Below, one piece after another: positions 5,627-11,710 of a stretch of 11,710 bases of DNA. Origin of the DNA: DAOOOW01 sp035387885 (GTDB taxonomy: Bacteria; Patescibacteriota; Patescibacteriia; UBA2196); contig DAOOOW010000022.1 in NCBI GenBank assembly GCA_035387885.1, forward strand, positions 1 through 11,710. The letters are read 5' to 3'. The position numbers were made by a program, and so were the translations under genes. Under the pieces are notes generated by a model that was not told where the DNA came from, did not search any database, and was given only the letters and a program-made list of their open reading frames with translations. Position 1 is the stretch's first letter; each line of letters starts with the position of its first letter.

Positions 5627-7258
5627 TTATTTTATTATCAAGCTCTCGCAATTCATCTCTTGGGGTTTATCAACACTCAGCAAATCTAAAATAGTTGCAG
5701 CCACATTGGCCAAAACACCCTGTTTATTTAATTTATATTTTTTATTTTTTCCAAAATCTGCTAAGATAAAAGGCACTGGATAAGAGGAATGTTGGGTATC
5801 TATTTCACCAGTTTTTTCATCAATCATTTCTTCAGCATTGCCATGATCAGCTGTTACAATTAAAATTCCTTTTTGTTTTTTTAATTCGTCTTTTAAGTTT
5901 CCCAAACATTTATCCACGATTTCCACGGCTTTAATACCAGCTGCCAAATTACCAGTGTGGGCCACCATATCCGGGTTAGCAAAATTTACGGTAATAAATT
6001 TATATTTTTTTGTTTTTAAACTTTTTAAAATAATTTTATTAATGGCTAAAGCCGACATAGCTGGTTTTAAATCATAAGTCGCTACATCTGGTGATGCCAC
6101 CATAATTCTTTCTTCGCCATTAATAGCTTGAGGGTAGCCACCATTAAAAAAATAGGTGACGTGGGCAAATTTTTCTGTTTCAGCAATGTAAAGTTGAGTA
6201 AATTCTTTTAAAACCAAAGGTAGACTAGTTTTAACATTAACCGATGGAAAAGCTGCCAAAACTCTATCCAAATCAGGACCACTTTCTGTCATCGACACAA
6301 AAACTAAATCTTGAATAACTTTTTTTCTTACAAAAGATCCTGGATTTTGTTTATTAAAATTATCTTGAATAAAAGTTTTTATCAATTGCCTAGATCTATC
6401 AGATCTTAAATTAAAAAAAATTATTGAATCTGTTTCTTTAATTATACCTATTGGTTGACCAGAAAAACAAATGCCTTTTTTATCACACCGACCATCTTTA
6501 ACAATAATAGTTGGCAAAATAAATTCATCTGTTTCGCCACGATCATAGGCTCTGGCAATTGCTTCCTTAGCAGAACGCGCGTAATATTTTGCTTGACCCA
6601 AAATAATGGCATCATAGGCTTTTTCAGTTCTAAACCAATCTTTTCTTCTGTCCATGGCATAATATCGACCGACGATAGTAGCAATTTTTTCATGGGGTTG
6701 AAGTTTATTTTCTAATTGTTTTAAAAATTTTAAAGCGCCATATTTATACGAATCTCGACCATCTGTAAAAAGATGCAAACAAACTTTTTTAATTTTATGT
6801 TCTCTTAATAATTTTAAAAGTGCTAACAAATGGTCTGGATCGGCGTGAGCTGATTGCCAACCGGTCAATAAACCCATCAAATGCACGGTAGAATTATGTC
6901 TTTTAGCGTGTTCAACAACTCTTTGAAAAGCTGGATTTTTAAAAAATACACCAGATTTAATGGCTTTGCTAATAATAACACTATCTTGTTCAACAATTCT
7001 GCCAGCTCCCAAATTTAAGTGCCCAGCTTCGGAATTACCATCTTGATGAACTGGCAGGCCGACATATTTCCCAGAGGCCTGTAATTTCGTATGAGGAAAT
7101 TTCTGCCACAACCAATTAAAATTAGGTTTTTTAGCTAGTTCTATCGCATTACCAATATATTTTTTATTTATTCCCCAACCATCAAGAATTGCCAAAACAA
7201 CAGGACGACATGTTCTTTTAATATTAATTGTTGAATTATTTTTTTTAGGTATTGACAT
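5627..7258 (-). CDS. gpmI: 2,3-bisphosphoglycerate-independent phosphoglycerate mutase, divergent copy 2
   Basis: Same family and reaction as its neighbour, but clearly diverged. The 543-aa product has Asp26 in LAILDGWGIN, Ser76 in DGNSEAGH, Asp430 and His434 in NPDMVAHTG, Asp471-His472 in TADHGNAE and His490 in TQHSSYPVP, so the metal ligands are kept. Differences cluster in the substrate-domain loops. The usual GGVHS-x-x-DHL is WQSAHADPDHL, with the key His kept but the preceding Gly-Gly replaced. DGRD is followed by SYKYGA instead of a Pro-containing loop, and AMDR is followed by RKDW. The C-terminal EMTG is EMNC. A charged insertion (RCDKKG) lies in the middle. The N-terminus is about 7 residues longer than copy 1. 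It starts 35 bp after the penicillin-binding protein gene and is probably in the same transcript. It may be a second active mutase with altered substrate preference or a paralogue taking another role; the sequence does not decide which. Confidence 0.93.
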   Translation of the reverse strand: MSIPKKNNSTINIKRTCRPVVLAILDGWGINKKYIGNAIELAKKPNFNWLWQKFPHTKLQASGKYVGLPVHQDGNSEAGHLNLGAGRIVEQDSVIISKAIKSGVFFKNPAFQRVVEHAKRHNSTVHLMGLLTGWQSAHADPDHLLALLKLLREHKIKKVCLHLFTDGRDSYKYGALKFLKQLENKLQPHEKIATIVGRYYAMDRRKDWFRTEKAYDAIILGQAKYYARSAKEAIARAYDRGETDEFILPTIIVKDGRCDKKGICFSGQPIGIIKETDSIIFFNLRSDRSRQLIKTFIQDNFNKQNPGSFVRKKVIQDLVFVSMTESGPDLDRVLAAFPSVNVKTSLPLVLKEFTQLYIAETEKFAHVTYFFNGGYPQAINGEERIMVASPDVATYDLKPAMSALAINKIILKSLKTKKYKFITVNFANPDMVAHTGNLAAGIKAVEIVDKCLGNLKDELKKQKGILIVTADHGNAEEMIDEKTGEIDTQHSSYPVPFILADFGKNKKYKLNKQGVLANVAATILDLLSVDKPQEMNCESLIIK

Positions 7259-7293
7259 AAATAAATAATTTTAACATTCAAAAATTATCTAGT

Positions 7294-9039
7294 TTAATAC
7301 TCTGGTTTAATCTGATAATAGTTTAGCAAGAATTTAGTAATTTCGGCAAATGCTGGCACAACTGAACCTTCGGCAAACAAAGCATTCCTGGGTTTAGTAA
7401 TTTTAACTAAAACCACGAACTTTGGTTTTTCTAATGGGGCAAATCCAATAAAAGTATGAATGGTATCTGTGGTATAACCGCCCTGGCCAGCAATATTGGC
7501 TGTACCAGTTTTTCCGCCGACATAAAATCCTGGTATTTGTGCACCCTTAGCATGACCATTTTTTACCACCGAGGCCAACATGGCTTTAATAACATTAGAA
7601 GTTTTGGAACTAATAACCCGACGAACTTCGGTTGGCAAAACCTGTTCGATTTTACCATTAAAAAATCTTTTTTCCAAAATTATTTGTGGTTGCATAAGCA
7701 TACCACCGTTAACCAAAGCACCATAAGCCATAATCATCTGTAAAGGTGTAGTCATAATACCCTGACCATATGAAGCAGTGGCCGTGTAAATATCTTTATT
7801 ACTATCTAAACTTTTTAAATCTCCCTTGGCTTCGTGAGGTAAATCAATATTAGTTAATGAACCAAAACCAAATTTCTCTACATATTTTTTAAATGTTTCC
7901 TTGCCGGTTTTTAAGGCTGCAAAAATAGCACCTGTATTAATAGAATTTTCCAAAACACTAGTCATATCAACATTACCATATTTGGCATCTTTGGCGTTTT
8001 TAATAATATCTGGACCAAATTTTACAAAACCCTCGTCTGTATATCTGGTTTCTGGTGTTACACTTTCTGTATCAAGAGCTGCTGCCATGGTTATAGCTTT
8101 AAACACTGAGCCCGGCTCATAAGATTCACTAACGGCAGAATTAGTGTAAATATTAACATTTTCTACTTGATTATAATTATTTAAATCAAAATCTGGATAA
8201 TTACACATAGACATAATACTACCAGAAAATGGTTCTATAATAATGGCCACGCCATCAGTAGCGGCCATTTTTTCTACCCATTTTTTTAAGGTATTACAAG
8301 TTTGCAATTGTACCGCCGGATCTAATGTTAAAACCAAATCATTGCCATCAATAATTGGCGAGGTTTCCAAACTATCTATGGCCATAATTCGGCCCTGAGG
8401 ATCTTTTTCTTGTTTTAAAACTCCGCCCTGACCACTTAAATATTTTTGATACTGTTCTTCTAAGCCATACTGCCCCACTCTTTTATCTTCCTTGTAACCA
8501 ACAAATCCCAACACCTGAGCAAATAAATTATTTTGGGGATAAATTCTTTTAACTTCTTCTGTAAAACCTAAACCTTTAATTTTTAAGGCTTCTATTTTTT
8601 CTTTTTGTTCTAATTCTAAATAATGTTTTAGTGGTTCATAGGGATCCTGTTTTTGTAATTTTAAAACCATTTCTATTTTATCTTTCTCTTCTAAAGAAAT
8701 AACCCCGGCTATTTGTTCTACGGTTGAAGAAGCATTAACAATTACTGCGGGCACTCCATAAAGTAAATAAAGTTTTTGATTAATAGCCAAAGGATAAAGC
8801 TTATCTGATACAGAACTAAAATCTTTAGTATAAATTTTACCTCTTTCTGGTTCTATTTTTTCATTGGTAATGTGTCTTTTATTAGCCAAGGCTTGATAAT
8901 ACTCATGTCTAAAAATTTGTAAATAAGCCAGTCTGGCTATTATAAGAAAAGCTAAAACAAAAAATAACACTCTGAGAAGTGTTATGCGATCAAATTTTTG
9001 CGTTTGATTCTTTTTGTTTTTTTTAAAATCAGCAATCAT
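7294..9039 (-). CDS. ftsI: Division-type penicillin-binding protein (FtsI/PBP2 class transpeptidase)
   Basis: This is a class B penicillin-binding protein that cross-links septal peptidoglycan, anchored in the inner membrane and active outside it. The 581-aa product has a short basic cytoplasmic N-terminus, one membrane anchor at about 20-42, the dimerisation/pedestal region starting at RGKIYTKD (66-73), and a C-terminal transpeptidase domain. The active-site motifs are Ser311-Val-Phe-Lys314 (in EPGSVFKA), Ser366-Ile-Asn368 (SINTGA) and Lys510-Thr-Gly512 (GGKTGTAN). No PASTA repeats follow. SIN instead of the more common SSN or SCN still fits SxN. Length matches E. coli FtsI (588 aa). It starts 9 bp after the ftsL-like stop, consistent with translational coupling. 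Its place right after rsmH and ftsL in a dcw cluster supports the FtsI role over an elongation PBP2. Confidence 0.93.
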   Translation of the reverse strand: MIADFKKNKKNQTQKFDRITLLRVLFFVLAFLIIARLAYLQIFRHEYYQALANKRHITNEKIEPERGKIYTKDFSSVSDKLYPLAINQKLYLLYGVPAVIVNASSTVEQIAGVISLEEKDKIEMVLKLQKQDPYEPLKHYLELEQKEKIEALKIKGLGFTEEVKRIYPQNNLFAQVLGFVGYKEDKRVGQYGLEEQYQKYLSGQGGVLKQEKDPQGRIMAIDSLETSPIIDGNDLVLTLDPAVQLQTCNTLKKWVEKMAATDGVAIIIEPFSGSIMSMCNYPDFDLNNYNQVENVNIYTNSAVSESYEPGSVFKAITMAAALDTESVTPETRYTDEGFVKFGPDIIKNAKDAKYGNVDMTSVLENSINTGAIFAALKTGKETFKKYVEKFGFGSLTNIDLPHEAKGDLKSLDSNKDIYTATASYGQGIMTTPLQMIMAYGALVNGGMLMQPQIILEKRFFNGKIEQVLPTEVRRVISSKTSNVIKAMLASVVKNGHAKGAQIPGFYVGGKTGTANIAGQGGYTTDTIHTFIGFAPLEKPKFVVLVKITKPRNALFAEGSVVPAFAEITKFLLNYYQIKPEY

Positions 9040-9048
9040 AAGTCCAAA

Positions 9049-9369
9049 TTATTTATTAATTGCCACTTCCCCATCTTTAACATTTAAATATTCTACCTGA
9101 CCAGAGACAACTAATCCAGCAGATTCGGCTTTATCTTTTAAAAGGGCTGGATTATCCAATAAATTAATTTTGTTTTTTAAGTCTTGATTAACTAATTTTA
9201 AATTATTTATTTTATCTTCCAATTCAGAAATTTTAAATCCATTAGTACTATTAGCTGTAATATTAAAAATATAAAACAGACTAACAGAAATTATAACTGC
9301 CATTAAAAATAAAGGCATTTTTAAACTAAGGCCAGAAGAATGGCGTGGGTTATTCTTTTTTTGAGTCAT
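9049..9369 (-). CDS. ftsL: FtsL-like bitopic septum protein
   Basis: A small divisome protein. In the family it forms a complex with FtsB/DivIC and FtsQ/DivIB and activates the septal synthase. The 106-aa product (from the ATG at 9367-9369) has a basic cytoplasmic start, one membrane segment at about 18-38 (from MPLFLMAVI), then a predicted coiled coil at about 45-75 (ISELEDKINNLKL...DLKNKI) and an extracytoplasmic tail. Sequence identity in this family is low, so the call rests on size, topology and position between rsmH and ftsI. An upstream in-frame ATG at 9426 would add 19 residues. That extension (including INNSQLI) is encoded by AT-rich, repeat-like sequence and has no SD, so I prefer the inner start with moderate confidence. 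Confidence 0.82.
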   Translation of the reverse strand: MTQKKNNPRHSSGLSLKMPLFLMAVIISVSLFYIFNITANSTNGFKISELEDKINNLKLVNQDLKNKINLLDNPALLKDKAESAGLVVSGQVEYLNVKDGEVAINK

Positions 9370-9463
9370 GATTAATTGGGAATTGTTAATTTTGTTTTTG
9401 TTGCAAATAGAAAAAAATTTGGACATTTAATTTGGGTGCGCTTGAGATAATAAACACGCCGTT

Positions 9464-9519
9464 TTTTGTGTCTATTTATTTGACTTGATTTTAAGCAAGG
9501 CAAATAAATAATCACAAAA
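9464..9519. repeat. Long AT-rich stem-loop in the rsmH-ftsL spacer
   Basis: Three paired blocks form one hairpin: TTTTGTG (9464-9470) with CACAAAA (9513-9519), TATTTATTTG (9473-9482) with CAAATAAATA (9501-9510), and CTTG (9484-9487) with CAAG (9496-9499). That is 21 bp in all, with two small internal mismatches and an 8-nt loop. It begins 4 bp from the rsmH stop. On the - strand the distal arm is followed by A, not T, so it is not a standard terminator. RNA processing, mRNA stabilisation or a miniature mobile-element remnant are possible. Confidence 0.8.
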
Positions 9520-9522
9520 GAG

Positions 9523-10401
9523 TTATAATTTTTCTATTATGCGCATCTTGGCACTTCGACATCTGGGGTTTCCAAAAATTTCTTGCTCTGATGGTCCAAT
9601 AGGTTTTTTGGTCAGAATTTTAATCACTGGTTGATCAACTCGGCTTAAATCGCGAAAATAATTTTTTACTATTCCATCTTCCAAAGAATGAAAACTAATA
9701 ATGGCTAATCTTCCACCAGGAGCTAAAATTTTTACAGTTTGTGGTAAAACTATTTTTAAACTCTTTAATTCGTCATTAACTGCCATACGCAAAGCTTGAA
9801 AAATCTGGGTAGCCGGATGAATTTTTTCTTGATTTTTATGCGGTGTAATTTGCAAAATCAAAGCTACTAAATCACTCGTGGTTTTAATTTTATATTGTTT
9901 TCTGGTTTGGACTAGCAACTGGGCTAATTTTTTACTGTAGGTATATTCACCAAAATTTTTAAAAATATTTATTAAATTTTCTAGAGAATAAGTATTAATA
10001 ATTTCTTCAGCAGTTAAATCTTTCTTAATATCAAAACGCATATCTAAAGGTTCGTCTTTTTGAAAGCTAAAGCCCCGACCAGAAGTTTCTAATTCGTCAG
10101 AAGATAAGCCCAAATCAAGTAAAATGCCATTGACTGAATAAGGAAAATTTTTAGCAACTATTTTATCCAAATTTCTAAAATTATTATGAACAAAAATTAT
10201 GTTTTTATTAGCCTTAATACTTTTAATAACATCAAAATTAGCATCAATGGCCAGCAACTTTCCGTTTGGTTTTATACGTTCTAAAATTGCTAAACTGTGT
10301 CCACCACCACCAAAGGTTCCATCAATAAAATTTTGCCCAGACTGTGGATTTAAATATTCCAGAACTTCGTTTAATAAGACAGGGATATGAACTGTATTCA
10401 T
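9523..10401 (-). CDS. rsmH: 16S rRNA (cytosine-1402 N4) methyltransferase RsmH (MraW)
   Basis: RsmH uses S-adenosylmethionine to methylate the exocyclic N4 of C1402 in the decoding centre of 16S rRNA. The 292-aa product carries the family signatures in order: HIPVLLNEVL at 5-14, the SAM-binding DGTFGGGGHS at 27-36, LLAIDAN, GILLDLGLSSDEL, GFSFQKDEPLDMRFD, HPATQIFQALRMAVNDEL, ISFHSLEDGIVKNYF and the C-terminal NPRCRSAKMRIIEK. Length is slightly below the usual 310 aa. It is the second gene of the dcw cluster, 116 bp after mraZ. That spacer is AT-rich and has short direct repeats. The ATG at 10401 gives the canonical N-terminus, and no SD is seen. Confidence 0.97.
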   Translation of the reverse strand: MNTVHIPVLLNEVLEYLNPQSGQNFIDGTFGGGGHSLAILERIKPNGKLLAIDANFDVIKSIKANKNIIFVHNNFRNLDKIVAKNFPYSVNGILLDLGLSSDELETSGRGFSFQKDEPLDMRFDIKKDLTAEEIINTYSLENLINIFKNFGEYTYSKKLAQLLVQTRKQYKIKTTSDLVALILQITPHKNQEKIHPATQIFQALRMAVNDELKSLKIVLPQTVKILAPGGRLAIISFHSLEDGIVKNYFRDLSRVDQPVIKILTKKPIGPSEQEIFGNPRCRSAKMRIIEKL

Positions 10402-10466
10402 TTTAGCATTTTAACATCTTAACATAGACAATTTTGTTTTTATTTTATATTAAAATGTTTTTATTT

Positions 10467-10514
10467 TTTGTCATTTGCGCTTGATTTGTCATTAGACATT
10501 AGTAATTTGACATT
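10467..10514. repeat. Short direct repeats in the mraZ-rsmH spacer
   Basis: TTTGTCATT occurs at 10467-10475 and again at 10485-10493 (18-bp period), and TTTGACATT follows at 10506-10514. The rest of the 116-bp spacer is A/T-rich and includes CATTTTAGCATTTTAACATCTTAACAT-type runs. I see no coding capacity and no convincing promoter here. Confidence 0.5.
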
Positions 10515-10517
10515 ATC

Positions 10518-10949
10518 TTAGACCCCAAGAGCTCCCATAGTCTCGGCTAATTTTTCCGCTTCACTGCCAATTTTATTTTTATATTTCTGCCATTTTGTTT
10601 CATCCCAAATTTCTAATCTAGAATAAAGCCCAGCGACAATAACTTTTTTATCTAAGCCGGCATTTTTTTTTAAATAATCTGGCAAAAGAATTCTGCCCAA
10701 AGAATCTAATTTTACATCCATGGCTCCAGCTAACATAATACGAGAAAATCCTCTAGCATCAGCATTGCCAATAGGTTGACTGGCTAATTTTTCAGCTAAT
10801 TTTAACCAGGCACTTTTGGTGAAAACAAATAAACAACCATCCAAACCTTCAGAAACCACAGCGCCGTTTTTTAATTCTGCGCGAAATTTAGCTGGCAAAG
10901 CTAGCCTGTTTTTATCATCAATATTGTGTTGATATTCACCAATAAACAT
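10518..10949 (-). CDS. mraZ: Transcriptional regulator MraZ
   Basis: MraZ is an AbrB-fold DNA-binding protein that sits first in dcw clusters and represses or tunes them. The 143-aa product starts MFIGEYQHNIDDKNRL, the classic N-terminus. It has two swapped-hairpin half-sites with the DxxxR signature: Asp11-Arg15 (DDKNR, followed by LALPAKFR) and Asp82-Arg86 (DSLGR, followed by ILLPDYL). Length is normal (about 140-152 aa). The ATG at 10947-10949 is preferred over a GTG at 10964, because it gives the family N-terminus and has GGGGA 8 nt upstream. The GTG itself is part of the operator repeats. The gene opens the leftward cluster mraZ-rsmH-ftsL-ftsI. The three repeats just upstream suggest it controls its own promoter. 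Confidence 0.96.
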   Translation of the reverse strand: MFIGEYQHNIDDKNRLALPAKFRAELKNGAVVSEGLDGCLFVFTKSAWLKLAEKLASQPIGNADARGFSRIMLAGAMDVKLDSLGRILLPDYLKKNAGLDKKVIVAGLYSRLEIWDETKWQKYKNKIGSEAEKLAETMGALGV

Positions 10950-10957
10950 AATAGTTA

Positions 10958-10987
10958 TCCCCACTTTATACCACTTATTAACACTTT
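10958..10987 (-). promoter_or_regulatory. Putative MraZ operator: three contiguous 10-bp AAGTG boxes
   Basis: On the - strand the 30 bp read AAAGTGTTAA, TAAGTGGTAT, AAAGTGGGGA: three direct repeats of (A/T)AAGTG(T/G)NNN with an exact 10-bp period. MraZ family operators are known as several GTG-containing boxes at 10-bp spacing ahead of mraZ. The boxes lie between the predicted -10 element and the start codon. The last one overlaps the GGGGA ribosome-binding site, so bound MraZ would block transcription and hide the SD on the DNA template. Confidence 0.85.
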
Positions 10988-10993
10988 AATATT

Positions 10994-11022
10994 ATTATAT
11001 AACACAATTAAAAAATAAACAA
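10994..11022 (-). promoter_or_regulatory. Predicted promoter of the mraZ (dcw) cluster
   Basis: On the - strand TTGTTT (11017-11022) and a perfect TATAAT (10994-10999) are separated by 17 nt (11000-11016). The start site would fall near 10987, at the first MraZ box. The -35 matches four of six consensus positions, so this is good but weaker than the promoter at 1992-2020. Confidence 0.75.
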
Positions 11023-11030
11023 CCCCTGAG

Positions 11031-11039
11031 TTATCCACA
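11031..11039 (+). promoter_or_regulatory. DnaA-box-like sequence upstream of the mraZ promoter
   Basis: TTATCCACA matches the strict DnaA box TTATNCACA. It lies 8 bp upstream of the predicted -35 of the mraZ promoter. In an AT-rich window of this size one such match is expected by chance, so a functional role is uncertain. Confidence 0.3.
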
Positions 11040-11041
11040 AC

Positions 11042-11074
11042 AAAACCAGCCCCAAATTAATAGGGCTGGTTTTT
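11042..11074 (-). terminator. Terminator downstream of the surface-protein gene
   Basis: AAAACCAGCCC (11042-11052) and GGGCTGGTTTT (11063-11073) form an 11-bp stem with a 10-nt loop. Read leftward it ends in TTTT, and read rightward in TTTTT, so it can act in both directions. It lies just after the stop of the - strand gene ending at 11106 and insulates the mraZ promoter from it. Confidence 0.85.
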
Positions 11075-11105
11075 AAAATAAACTATTTTAAATTAATGTT
11101 AAATT

Positions 11106-11710
11106 TTATTTACCACAAACATTAGTAGCAGTACACACTAAAGTTCCACCGTCTGTATAACAATATGTCCAAGCATCCGCGTCAGCATCTCTAATTTTTA
11201 TACACCCAGCGGTGTCTATATCACCAATCTCGACAGTGGTCGTGGCTGTAGTATTACCATCGCCGATAATAAAATCTCCTGTTGTTGTGGCTGTGCCACG
11301 AGTATAAGTATTACCCACTACTGTTAATTTTTCACCAAAATAACCACCTGGAGTAGTGGTAGCAATACCTACTCGACCACCATTATGAGATAAAATTACA
11401 TCATCGGTGCCAGCATCAGAAACATATAAATCACCAGTGTTATTCATGATGTAAGAATTAGTGCCATCATGATAAAATTCTAAATCCTGGCCTTCGCCAA
11501 TAATAATGTCTCCACCACCTGTTGTGCCACCAGCTGTACCTCCGCCATCAGCATCCAAAACCCAATCACCGCCATCAGTATAGATGGCATAATTTTGAGT
11601 AGTGCCAGACATTTGGTTGGCTAAATAGATGCCGTAATTGTTGGTGATGGTAGAAGGAGCTTCCGCCCATGGTTGTTCAAAATAAATACCATAATTATTA
11701 GTAATATCAG
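11106..11710 (-). CDS. C-terminal part of a repeat-rich, probably surface-exposed protein (5' end beyond the window)
   Basis: The reading frame is open to the window edge, so the true start is outside. The ATG at 11612 is internal. The visible ~201 residues start with degenerate repeats (ITNNYGIYFEQ, ITNNYGIYLAN, TTQNYAIYTDGG). Next come a Gly/Asp-rich stretch, GQDLEFYHDGTNSYIMNN, DDVILSHNGGRVGIATTTP, EKLTVVGNTYTRGTATTTG, and a Cys-containing end (four Cys in the last 34 residues, from CIKIRDADADAW to NVCGK). Motifs like 'VGI-TTTP..KL.VVG' and 'LEFYHDGTNSYI' are typical of tail-fibre-like and large secreted or surface proteins. I recall similar Cys-containing C-termini in large proteins of Patescibacteria. 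Beta-structured repeats and possible terminal disulfides suggest an exposed protein. No catalytic motif is visible. Function is not assignable from this part. Confidence 0.8.
   Translation of the reverse strand, partial: DITNNYGIYFEQPWAEAPSTITNNYGIYLANQMSGTTQNYAIYTDGGDWVLDADGGGTAGGTTGGGDIIIGEGQDLEFYHDGTNSYIMNNTGDLYVSDAGTDDVILSHNGGRVGIATTTPGGYFGEKLTVVGNTYTRGTATTTGDFIIGDGNTTATTTVEIGDIDTAGCIKIRDADADAWTYCYTDGGTLVCTATNVCGK

Noticed and set aside
6448..6715. ORFs of 81-86 codons on both strands inside gpmI copy 2
   Set aside because: They overlap a conserved enzyme gene in other frames and have no recognisable motif. The same applies to the short ORFs at 7-267, 721-921, 3240-3422, 7456-7743, 7901-8122 and 10199-10390.
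5627..7258. gpmI copy 2 as a pseudogene
   Set aside because: The frame is intact, the length is normal, and all metal ligands and the nucleophile Ser are present.
9370..9426. Longer FtsL-like protein starting at 9426
   Set aside because: The extra 19 residues come from AT-rich, repeat-like sequence with no SD and add nothing family-like. It is not fully excluded.
10950..10964. GTG start of mraZ at 10964
   Set aside because: The GTG belongs to an operator repeat and the SD lies after it. The ATG at 10949 gives the conserved MFIGEYQH N-terminus.

Overview
This AT-rich window looks like a chromosomal segment of a Candidate Phyla Radiation (Patescibacteria) bacterium, probably on the Parcubacteria side. 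That placement is inferred from four things. The coding strands are lysine- and asparagine-rich. Shine-Dalgarno (SD) sequences are mostly absent. GC-rich palindromic repeats sit in otherwise AT-rich spacers. A low-complexity surface protein of a type I associate with that group lies at the right edge. TGA is used as a stop (der and the small membrane gene), so the recoded UGA=Gly lineages are unlikely. No tRNA, rRNA, CRISPR or transposase gene was seen.

Left part (1-2938). The + strand carries der (ribosome assembly GTPase) and pth (peptidyl-tRNA hydrolase), both translation housekeeping genes. Between them, on the - strand, lies a very compact unit. It has a perfect TTGACA-17-TATAAT promoter, a strong SD, a 48-aa protein with two predicted membrane segments, and two tandem hairpin terminators. 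Around it are several palindromic repeats. One repeat of the same family lies in frame inside pth and adds 21 residues. A bidirectional terminator separates pth from the convergent mutM.

Middle and right part (2939-11105). Everything is on the - strand and reads leftward: mraZ, rsmH, an ftsL-like gene, a division-type penicillin-binding protein, two tandem divergent copies of 2,3-bisphosphoglycerate-independent phosphoglycerate mutase (gpmI), then mutM. This is the head of a dcw (division and cell wall) cluster followed by glycolytic and DNA-repair genes. Upstream of mraZ are a plausible promoter and three contiguous 10-bp AAGTG repeats. These match the kind of operator MraZ binds, so autoregulation of the cluster is likely.

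Right edge (11106-11710). The 3' part of a repeat-containing, glycine/threonine/aspartate-rich, probably surface-exposed protein runs off the window. It is separated from the dcw promoter by a stem-loop terminator.

The items most worth a second look are the small membrane-protein gene with idealised expression signals and an (AG)n tract in its promoter spacer, the palindromic repeat inserted in frame in pth, the diverged tandem gpmI pair, and the inverted pair of two-hairpin elements just upstream of pth.
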